Shown: positions 18,701 through 25,962 of the stretch, one piece after another
Position numbering within the stretch: position 1 is the first letter of the stretch
Layout: each line of letters begins with the position of its first letter
Assembly (NCBI RefSeq): GCF_001548395.1
Contig: NZ_AP017367.1
Location: 2,145,001-2,209,000, forward strand
Reading direction: 5' to 3'
From: Leptolyngbya sp. O-77
GTDB taxonomy: Bacteria > Cyanobacteriota > Cyanobacteriia > Elainellales > Elainellaceae
Length of the DNA stretch: 64,000 nt
Notes under the pieces: model-generated
Seen by the model: the letters and a program-made list of their open reading frames with translations, nothing else
What the model was told of the DNA's origin: nothing
The model's database searches: none
Program-made: the position numbers and the translations under genes

Positions 18701-19034
18701 AGGATACTGTGGCTCTCTTCAAGGTTTTCTCTAAGATCCCAGCATTTATCCAGGGCTTAACGGATGTTTGTGGCAGAATAGCGGACTGACCTCACCAACT
18801 CTTAGCAGAACTTTTGGCAGAACTTTTGGCAGAATAGGGCTGGCGGGGATTATTCCCAATGCGAATTTATTCTGGAAGCTGGCGATCGCCCCCTCACTCG
18901 ATTTCACTATTCGCCCGCCTCATTCTTAGTCGCCCGATCACTCTTAGTTGTCCGAGTAGCAGAATAGTTCCAAAAAGCACTTGCAACGCTTGCACCCTGA
19001 AACGCACTAGTGCTATGTCAGAGCTAGAAATTAG

Positions 19035-19116
19035 GTTGGTAGTAAGCGCTTTAGCGCTGAAGCACTTACTACGAGCCAAGGTATCACCCTAAAACTAAAC
19101 CATGACGCTGCACTAG
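19035..19116. repeat. Dispersed 82-bp repeat with hairpin, copy 2
   Basis: Second copy of the repeat at 4802-4883, same orientation, differing at a few positions (for example AGCACTTACT in the right arm, a stem mismatch). It ends 13 bases before the ATG at 19129. The remaining spacer from 18701 shows no gene. Confidence 0.8.
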
Positions 19117-19128
19117 CCCCTTGAACCG

Positions 19129-20007
19129 ATGAATCAAATGCGGATTTTTTTATCACCCTCTACGCTGCTCGTGGCGCTGTTGGGCGCGGGAATTGTCTCC
19201 GAAAGCAGCACTGCTGAGGCGCGGGTTTTCCAAAATGCTGCGCCACGTTCCGTCTTGGACTCGTCTGCGCTATCCCGTCCGGCCTTCGACCCGCCCGTTC
19301 AGATCGCGCAGCTAGGGTTTAGCGTGCGGCAGTCTCGCCCCGTCCGCAATCGCATTGGCGGCATCACGCGGGGCGGCCAGGCGTGCAGTCCCGATGGAGC
19401 AACAGTGGTGCGGCTGCTGCCCCTGGTGCCGCCCACCGACCCGACTGCTGTCGAGCAGGGCAAGATCAACATTGAGCCAACAGTTTCCGAGCAGCCGATG
19501 GTGTTTGTGTATGTGCCGCAAACGGTGGCTCGGCAGGCGCAATTTTCGGTGGCGATCGCCACGGATACCCCTTCTGGGCGCACGGTAGAAGAAACGCTCT
19601 ATGAATACCGCCTGCCACTACCCCAACAGCCCAGTGTTATTGGCATTCCGCTGCGGCCGCTGGACGAAGGACGGCTCTATCGCTGGGTGTTTCAACTCCA
19701 GTGCGACCCGACGGGCGATCGCTCTGGAGATGCGCTGACAGACGGCTGGCTCCAGCGAGTCGCCCCCAACAGCAGTCTCTCACTGCGGCTCAACCGCGCC
19801 ACACCGCAAGAACTGCCCGCCCTCTACGCCCGGTCGGGACTGTGGCAAGACACGATAACCAGCCTGGGAACCCTGCGAGCCGCCACGCCTGGTGATGCAG
19901 CCCTGCTTGCCGACTGGGCCAGCCTGCTGACCTCTATCAGGCTAGACGACCTGGCCAACGTGCCGCTGCTATTTCCCCCGGTGGAATCCCGCTCCCTGCA
20001 AGAATAA
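19129..20007 (+). CDS. DUF928 secreted protein
   Basis: A 292-residue protein with an N-terminal signal (FLSPSTLLVALLGAGIVSES). The DUF928 pattern is present: VRNRIGGITRGG, PTVSEQPMVFVYVP, LYEYRLPLPQQPSVIGIPL, LDEGRLYRWVFQLQCDP, WLQRVAP, LYARSGLWQDTITSLG. The family is almost exclusive to cyanobacteria; its function is unknown. Some genomes place it with CHASE2 or TPR proteins, but not here. The start could also be the Met at 19138. Confidence 0.85.
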   Translation: MNQMRIFLSPSTLLVALLGAGIVSESSTAEARVFQNAAPRSVLDSSALSRPAFDPPVQIAQLGFSVRQSRPVRNRIGGITRGGQACSPDGATVVRLLPLVPPTDPTAVEQGKINIEPTVSEQPMVFVYVPQTVARQAQFSVAIATDTPSGRTVEETLYEYRLPLPQQPSVIGIPLRPLDEGRLYRWVFQLQCDPTGDRSGDALTDGWLQRVAPNSSLSLRLNRATPQELPALYARSGLWQDTITSLGTLRAATPGDAALLADWASLLTSIRLDDLANVPLLFPPVESRSLQE

Positions 20008-20120
20008 GACCAGAATCAGAAACGCTGGGATGGCAGTTCTTTAGGCTTGCCCGATTACCCGCGTTGACTGCAAACGTAAAAGCAATAAACATTCTGCCAG
20101 TCCCCTCGCCCTGTCCCACT

Positions 20121-20600
20121 ATGTCCTCCGTTCTCACGATCACGGCCGACCAGATCAATCGCCTAGACCTTTCTCCTGCGACGGCGGCGATCGCCCCTTG
20201 GCTGGCTCAGCAGCCCAGCGCCGCGGCCCAGCCCAGCCTCCAACTCCAGTTCAAGATCGACATTCCCCGCGATCCCGACGACCCGCGAGAGCTGTCGGAA
20301 ATCCCGGAGGTGCGCCTGTGGTTTGTGCGGCTGGATGCGAGCTATCCCTGGCTGCCGCTGGTGCTGGACTGGGAAGCGGGCGAATTGGGGCGCTATGCGG
20401 CGATGCTGGTGCCGCACGAGTTTAGCCGCACCGAGGGCATTCGGTTCAACCCGGAGGCGCTGGAGCTGTTTGTAATGAGCAAGATCTTTGCTGTGGCGGA
20501 CTGGATGCAGCAGCACGGCGGCATCAGCCCCACCCGACTCAAGTTTATGACCCAACTGCTGGGCTATGAGCTAGAGGACGATTTTTTTGCGCTGCTCTAG
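20121..20600 (+). CDS. CRR6-type NdhI maturation factor
   Basis: A 159-residue protein from MSSVLTITADQINRLDLSP. Segments DPDDPRELSEIPEVRLWFVRLD, YPWLPLVLDWEAGELGRY, FSRTEGIRFNPEALELFVMSKIFAVADW and a C-terminal LGYELEDDFFALL match my recollection of the DUF1817/CRR6 family (Slr1097 of Synechocystis). CRR6 helps assemble NdhI in the NDH-1 complex. An in-frame ATG-less extension to 20064 is possible, but the conserved region begins at 20121. Confidence 0.82.
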   Translation: MSSVLTITADQINRLDLSPATAAIAPWLAQQPSAAAQPSLQLQFKIDIPRDPDDPRELSEIPEVRLWFVRLDASYPWLPLVLDWEAGELGRYAAMLVPHEFSRTEGIRFNPEALELFVMSKIFAVADWMQQHGGISPTRLKFMTQLLGYELEDDFFALL

Positions 20601-20934
20601 GCTGCTTGCGTGCATGGTGGCAGGGCGGTGCTGCATGACCAGACCAGTCATGCTTTTAGTCACACTTGCAGCCCGGCGGTCTTTTGCAGGCACACTGGAC
20701 AGGCACAGCCTGAGTGATGCTGAAGGGCAAGGCGGCGGAAATCGCCTGGCGCAGCTCAGATTCAGCCTGAGTCAGATGATTTCCAAATCTTTCAGCCGCG
20801 CATTCGCAGCCACTGAGGGCATATCACCAGCATATTCCTTACTGCATATTTCTTATCTAAGTGAGCCGATGAACCTCTTGGATAAACCTCTGCGCGATTC
20901 GTCCTGCACACAGGCAGCGCCAACGTACTTTACG

Positions 20935-21133
20935 CTCCGTAGCAAAATTTGGCTTGCGCCGAGCAAACGTATCCTGTACGAGCGTTCCTCAAGCTGTCAA
21001 GCAGTGAAATTTCCACTGATCGCAGCTTGTTTTCTTCCCGAAAATCTGGCCGTTTCGTCGTTTATGGCATTGGCCGATGGTCGCAGCACTCACCAACGCC
21101 TGACCCGTAGACAGGCTAAGCTGTGTCGGGGCT
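20935..21133. repeat. Diverged ~200-bp dispersed repeat, copy 1
   Basis: The segment from CTCCGTAGCAAAA through TCAAGCTGT, TTTCC-ACT, CGCAGCTT and CACCAACGCCTGACCC to CGGGGCT aligns in order with 31030-31221. Identity is patchy, with blocks of 15-20 identical bases. It lies in a 704-base gene-free stretch (20601-21304); the long plus-strand ORF across it is not credible. It may be an RNA, an untranslated remnant or a degraded element. Confidence 0.6.
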
Positions 21134-21304
21134 TTGCCTATTGGTGAAGTGCTGCGCTGTTTGCGGCGAGAGGTGCGAGCTAAAGTGAACAAGCACTAAC
21201 GTAGAGGTTTTGGGTTTGGGTAAGACACCCGCTCAGGCAAAACCCCAAAATTTAAACCCCAAAATTCAAACTCCAAAATCCAGCCTCGCAGACTGGGTAT
21301 TGCC

Positions 21305-21769
21305 TCAGTGGGGATGTTGCCCCTTGTGGGCGGCGGCCCGCTCTTTGGCCAGCCGATCCACCGTTTCGCCTAGGGCGGCCGTCAGGCTCTTGCGGGTTTG
21401 GTCGTGGTCGGTCTGCTCGGCCCGGAGCGCTTGGGCCAGGCGATCGCACTCTACTAGAGCTTGCGCCAGGGCTTGCTGCAACGATTCCAGCGTATTCAGA
21501 CTGGCGATTTTTTGGGCGATCGCCGGGGGCACGTCGCCATTGAGTTGGGGTAGAGGGTTGCTCTGGGTCATTTGCAGGCGCTCTTTCAGATCGGCGATCG
21601 CCTGCTGTGACAGCTTGGTTTCGGTGCGCCGCTGCTGAGCCTCGGTTTCGTATAGCCGCCGCCAGTTGGCCGCACTGCTCAGCGCCTCGTCTCGCTCTTT
21701 ATAGGCGCTCTCCAGCTTGTGCTGCAAATGCTTAATTTCAGCTAACCACTGCCGGACATCCTGACTCAT
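21305..21769 (-). CDS. Coiled-coil protein of unknown function
   Basis: A 154-residue protein, largely heptad-patterned (WLAEIKHLQHKLESAYKERDEAL; two further helices to residue 145), ending with a His-rich AAAHKGQHPH. No enzymatic motif is present. It looks like a conserved cyanobacterial coiled-coil protein; no function is assigned. Upstream of the M50 gene's stop, it is convergent with nothing and stands alone. Confidence 0.72.
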   Translation of the reverse strand: MSQDVRQWLAEIKHLQHKLESAYKERDEALSSAANWRRLYETEAQQRRTETKLSQQAIADLKERLQMTQSNPLPQLNGDVPPAIAQKIASLNTLESLQQALAQALVECDRLAQALRAEQTDHDQTRKSLTAALGETVDRLAKERAAAHKGQHPH

Positions 21770-21901
21770 GACTCAACGGCTCCTCCAACCTGAGTAGTAA
21801 ATGAGTGAACAAAAAGAAGACGGACATCGCCTTGTTTAATCAACGGGCAGTGCAGCATCAAAACCGCAAAGAACTAAAACCAACTAGGGTACACCAATTT
21901 T

Positions 21902-23476
21902 CTATCCAGCGATACCCAAGAGCTGTGCCAAACTGGGCGGCGGCGGCAGCAAGATGACGATCAGCAGCGTCAGTGCAGCCAGCCCCAAAAAGTCGCGCAG
22001 GTTGTCCAATTCGCTCACATCATTGAGCGTTGGCGCATCCACCGCAGGTAGTAAAAATAACAGCACCGCCCACAGCAGGAGTTCTTGCTGCACCAGCGAC
22101 AGCAGCAACACCAGCAGTCGCGCTACCTGCCCGATCAAAGCGCCCATCCGCTGACCAAACATGGCATGAACAATCTGCCCGCCATCCAGTTGTCCCACAG
22201 GCATCAGGTTGAGCGCTGTGATCACGATCCCAATGCACCCCGCTACGGCCACCGGATGCAGCCGCAGTGCCGTATCTGCGGTAAACGCGCTACCCAGCGC
22301 CAGCTTGCTCAGCACCGCCAGCAGCAGCGAACCGTGGGGATTAAACGACTCGAACCGGAAAATACCCGACTCGGCGGTGCGTTGAATCGGCTGCGACTGC
22401 GCCAGCCCCCACAGCAAGATCGGCAGGCTGATCAAAAAACTGACCATTGAACCCGTTAGCCCGATGTCGAACAGGGCACGACGATGGGGAACGGGCGATC
22501 GCCGCTGGAGCAGCGCCCCAAACGTACCGAAGGGAAACACCGCCATCGGCGGCACAGGGATGAAGTAGGGATAGGACACCCGCAGCCCATAGCGACGCGC
22601 TACCCAGAAATTTGCCAGTTCCCGCCCGCCCAAAATCAGCAGAATGGCGATCGCATAGGGCAGCCCCGTCAACAGTGTCGGCAGGTCGAAGCTGAGATTG
22701 CTGGCCAGCGGCTCATCTGCGGCTGCACCTGTGGTAAAGCGCTCCATCAGGATTGCCCCGCCCAGGCAAGTGGTCAGCAGCGTGGCCGCAAACAATCCGA
22801 GCGATCGCCCCAGTCGTCGTTCGGGTTTTCCGTCCGCTTGGTCTGCTGGGTCGCGCTGGGCCTGGGCATTGGGCACGAGGGCAAAGAAGGGTTTGCCGTT
22901 CAGCCCTTCTTGAAACAACACCAGGAAGCGATCGCCAAACTGAGCTTCAATATTCTCGCGAATCGTGCGATACGCCACCTCCGGCGAACTCCGCAACTGT
23001 CCGCGACAGATCAGCGCCTGCGGCCGATACTCCAAATTCTGTAAGTAATAGACTGACCAGGGAAAGCAATTTTGCAACGTGGCTTCTTCCTGTCGATCAA
23101 TCGGGCGCAGTGGCGCTTTGGGGTCTGGCTCTGGCTGTTGCGGAGATGGCTCGGCAGCGGCCTCGGCTGTGGCGGGTCGAGGCGGGCGGCCCCACTGCAC
23201 CAGTAGCCAATACAGCACCGGGCTAATCAAAAATGGCCCAAACAGTAGCGCTGCGGGAATTCGAGCATCTGGCCCATTCAGCAAAATCCATCCCGTCCAG
23301 ACTAGCGCAGGCAGCATCATCACCAGCCATAGCAGCCAGATGGGGATGCGCGTGATACTGGACACGCTTCTCTGCACGATGTAGTAGGTAAATAGCCCAG
23401 TGATGCTGAGCAGCAGCAGCCAGAAAATCATAATGGGCTTCTCAGAAGCAGTAAAAAAACGCTTGTGAGCTTTCAA
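21902..23476 (-). CDS. M50/site-2-protease-like membrane protein (EGY type) without HExxH
   Basis: A 524-residue protein. Two N-terminal membrane helices are followed by a Pro-rich linker, then a soluble domain (LQNCFPWSVYYLQNLEYRPQ...FLVLFQEGLNGKPFFALVP) seen in plant EGY and cyanobacterial S2P proteins. The membrane core keeps the second motif NLMPVGQLDGGQ. The zinc motif HExxH, expected in the LGG-EL helix, reads GGRELANFW, so both His ligands are missing. It is therefore probably a non-proteolytic member, comparable to EGY3 in plants. The role may be chaperone-like or regulatory at the thylakoid or plasma membrane. Confidence 0.82.
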   Translation of the reverse strand: MKAHKRFFTASEKPIMIFWLLLLSITGLFTYYIVQRSVSSITRIPIWLLWLVMMLPALVWTGWILLNGPDARIPAALLFGPFLISPVLYWLLVQWGRPPRPATAEAAAEPSPQQPEPDPKAPLRPIDRQEEATLQNCFPWSVYYLQNLEYRPQALICRGQLRSSPEVAYRTIRENIEAQFGDRFLVLFQEGLNGKPFFALVPNAQAQRDPADQADGKPERRLGRSLGLFAATLLTTCLGGAILMERFTTGAAADEPLASNLSFDLPTLLTGLPYAIAILLILGGRELANFWVARRYGLRVSYPYFIPVPPMAVFPFGTFGALLQRRSPVPHRRALFDIGLTGSMVSFLISLPILLWGLAQSQPIQRTAESGIFRFESFNPHGSLLLAVLSKLALGSAFTADTALRLHPVAVAGCIGIVITALNLMPVGQLDGGQIVHAMFGQRMGALIGQVARLLVLLLSLVQQELLLWAVLLFLLPAVDAPTLNDVSELDNLRDFLGLAALTLLIVILLPPPPSLAQLLGIAG

Positions 23477-23875
23477 AGCTCTGGTAGACTCAATGGTTTA
23501 ACTTGCGGTTTTCACGGGTAGATCTCCAGGATACTCTGGATTCCTCGGTCTCGTGAAACACGATTCGAGTCACGCCAGGGTAGAAAAACAAATCGTTTGA
23601 GCTAATTTTAAGGATTCCGAGCGCGATGCGCGTTCCGTCTTTAGGCTTCCCAGAAGAAGGGTCTCGCCAACCCACTGCTTTGGCTGCCCAGATTCCACGC
23701 GCTGCGCCTAAGCCCCCCAAGGATTGCTGGAAACTACAAAAGATTGTAAAAAGACTGCAAAAAATTGCGAAAACCTTTGAAAGGCTGCAAAAAATCGCCT
23801 GGGCGTGCATCCCTCGCCGCTTCGCTCGCAGCTTAGTCCTTAAAATTCCATTGCTACTATCCTAATTTTTACCCT
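23477..23875. other. Intergenic, short A-rich repeats
   Basis: Between 23730 and 23800 the motif CTGCAAAAAAT(T/C)GC and near variants recur three times. Short ORFs on both strands look non-coding. No promoter is identified. Confidence 0.5.
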
Positions 23876-24565
23876 ATGTCTATTACGTCTATGGCTGCTC
23901 GTCCTGCTGCCACCAAGCCGCCGCGCCTCGTGCTGCCGGAGATCTGGGCGTTTGCACCCAATCGGGATGCCCTCGGCGGCACGGCCTATCTGCTGCAAAC
24001 TCCCGACGGCAACCTGCTGATCGATTGCCCTACCTGGGACGACACCACCCGCCAAGCCTTGGGAGAATTGGGCGGTGTGCGCTGGCTGGTGCTGACCCAT
24101 CGGGGGGCGATCGCCCATGTCTCTGACTTCCACAAAAGCTACGGCTGCGAAATCCTGATCCAGGAACAGGAAGCCTACCTGCTGCCGGGGCTGCCTGTCA
24201 CGCCGTTTCAGCAGGAGCATGAGATCAGCCCTGCCGTTCAAATCCTCTGGACACCCGGTCATTCCCCTGGTTCCGCCTGTGTGTACACCCCGATGCAGGG
24301 CGGTGTGCTGTTTTCCGGTCGGCATCTGCTGCCCAATCGCCAGGGCAATCCCGTGCCACTGCGCCTGTCCAAGACCTTTCACTGGCCGCGCCAGCTCCGC
24401 AGTGTCGAAAAATTGCGCGATCGCTTTTCATCCGACACGCTCCAGCATCTCTGTCCGGGCGCAAACCTCGGCTTCCTGCGCGGCCAGCCCACCATCACCC
24501 CCGCCTACGAAAGGCTCGCCGCCCTCGACCTCAATGCCCTCCGCACCCAGCCTCCCGGCTTGTAG
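23876..24565 (+). CDS. Metallo-beta-lactamase-fold protein with degenerate metal motif
   Basis: A 229-residue MBL-fold protein: NLLIDCPTW, VLTHRGAIAHVSDF, ILWTPGHSPGSACVY and VLFSGRHLLP. The usual HxHxDH is degraded to HRGAIAH, and the GD of motif 4 is GR, while the middle PGHSPGS His is kept. Metal binding is therefore doubtful. Similar divergent MBL proteins occur in cyanobacteria. The start could be the Met at 23888. Confidence 0.8.
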   Translation: MSITSMAARPAATKPPRLVLPEIWAFAPNRDALGGTAYLLQTPDGNLLIDCPTWDDTTRQALGELGGVRWLVLTHRGAIAHVSDFHKSYGCEILIQEQEAYLLPGLPVTPFQQEHEISPAVQILWTPGHSPGSACVYTPMQGGVLFSGRHLLPNRQGNPVPLRLSKTFHWPRQLRSVEKLRDRFSSDTLQHLCPGANLGFLRGQPTITPAYERLAALDLNALRTQPPGL

Positions 24566-24579
24566 GTTGGGAAAATGCC

Positions 24580-25404
24580 TTAGTTGCTGAGCGATGAACC
24601 GACCCAGCCGGGAAACGCTCCGGCAAATTGCGCCAGAGAGATCAGGTGAATTTGCGGGTCTTGCTGGGCGGTGTCGCGCTCAGCGGCGGTGTTGTAGCCC
24701 CAATCTGCCAGAAATAGCTGGACGGCTGCCAAATCGGGCTGGAGCTGAATCGCTTGCAGCGTCTTCAGGCGATCTTCTACAAACCAGATGGTGGGCGATG
24801 TGCCGTCTTGTGTGTGCTGTTGGAGCAGGTCACGCAGGGTTTGCGCCTTGGGCTGGCGAATTTCTTTACCAATCAGGCGATCGCCCGGAAAGTCCACCCC
24901 CTGCTGCGCCAAAAGCTGCCGAATAAAGCGCGATTCCTTGGTGCTGATGATATATACATCCACGTCACTGCGAAGCACCTGCGCCACCCGTTCCACCACG
25001 CCCGGATAAAACCGATGCTGGGCTAGCCAGGTGTCCAGATCGGCGGCGATCCACTCGTCGCGGCTGCCATCTAGGGCGGCGCTGAGGTCGGCCGGGTTCA
25101 GCCCTTCCCGCTCGATCTGTTGCTTAGCCAGCGTGCCCCAGGTTGCCAGGATCTCGTCCTCGGAGATGCCCTGCAAGAGCGATCGCACGATCAGCGGCAT
25201 TTCCCAGCCCGTTTCCACCACGGGCCGCGTACGATAGAACGATTCCGCCAGTCCCGCAGGCGGCGTTTTCTCCTCTGGCGACCAGATGCGGCAATAGCCC
25301 CGCCACGCCGTTTGAAAATACTCGATTATGCCATCACACAGCACCCCGTCAAAGTCGAGCGCCAACAGCGTCGGCATGGCATCGGCTAGCACAGGAATAG
25401 ACAT
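24580..25404 (-). CDS. HAD-superfamily hydrolase
   Basis: A 274-residue HAD protein with motif I LLALDFDGVLCDG (nucleophile Asp near residue 18), motif II VYIISTKES, a Lys in KEIRQPKAQ and motif III TIWFVEDRLKTL. It is a small phosphatase-type HAD with an alpha-helical cap (residues about 35-140). The substrate is unknown. The start could be the Met at 25377 (MPTLLALDFDG). It is convergent with the MBL-fold gene. Confidence 0.82.
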   Translation of the reverse strand: MSIPVLADAMPTLLALDFDGVLCDGIIEYFQTAWRGYCRIWSPEEKTPPAGLAESFYRTRPVVETGWEMPLIVRSLLQGISEDEILATWGTLAKQQIEREGLNPADLSAALDGSRDEWIAADLDTWLAQHRFYPGVVERVAQVLRSDVDVYIISTKESRFIRQLLAQQGVDFPGDRLIGKEIRQPKAQTLRDLLQQHTQDGTSPTIWFVEDRLKTLQAIQLQPDLAAVQLFLADWGYNTAAERDTAQQDPQIHLISLAQFAGAFPGWVGSSLSN

Positions 25405-25962
25405 AGGGCTTACCAGAGAGATGACGGGTTGAAGCAGCCTGGGCTTGCGGACAGTCGCAATATGCTGGGTTTGTCACGAAACCAGAACGCTACGCCGAAA
25501 GCGACCGGATGCAAACTCAAGCGTCAGTCTATCGCAGATGAAATTGGGCATTGCGTAGTCAGGCAAACTGTGTTGAGCCAAAACTCATGGCAAAGTAGGA
25601 GAAATTCGTTGATTTTAAGCTATGTGGGTGTTAAGTCGAGGTCAATTTTGATTTAAGGATCGACATTAAGGATCAATCAAGGTGCTGTGTGCGAATGCTG
25701 CGGAAGCGGGCGATTTGGGCTGGCTGAGGGCTGTTGGTCACCGGGCGATCGCCCCAGAACAGCAAGAACGGCTCGCGATTCTTTAGAACTGCAAGCGCAG
25801 CGCAAAGCTTCAGAACCTCGCAAAACGCTGTAAAATCTGAAGTCTTCGCTTTGAATTCTGGAGTGACGCAGCCAGAGCTTGTAGATTAAAAGGCTATTCG
25901 GAATTATCGAAACGTGGTCGAATAATTGCCGGAGGTTTGGCAAACAAACCCCTCTCTGCGCT
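25405..25962. other. Intergenic, no gene seen
   Basis: 558 bases between a minus-strand HAD gene and the plus-strand sensor kinase. Short ORFs on either strand have no recognisable features. The 3' part is AT-rich and may hold the kinase promoter. Confidence 0.5.

Noticed and set aside
20587..21147. 186-residue plus-strand ORF
   Set aside because: It overlaps the end of the CRR6 gene, has no recognisable segment and runs through the diverged dispersed repeat.
23626..23865. 79-residue ORF with LQKIVKRLQKIAK
   Set aside because: The apparent helix pattern comes from an A-rich nucleotide repeat; no ribosome-binding site or family resemblance.
25677..25943. 88-residue minus-strand ORF before the sensor kinase gene
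   Set aside because: No domain-like pattern, and it would occupy the likely promoter region of the kinase.
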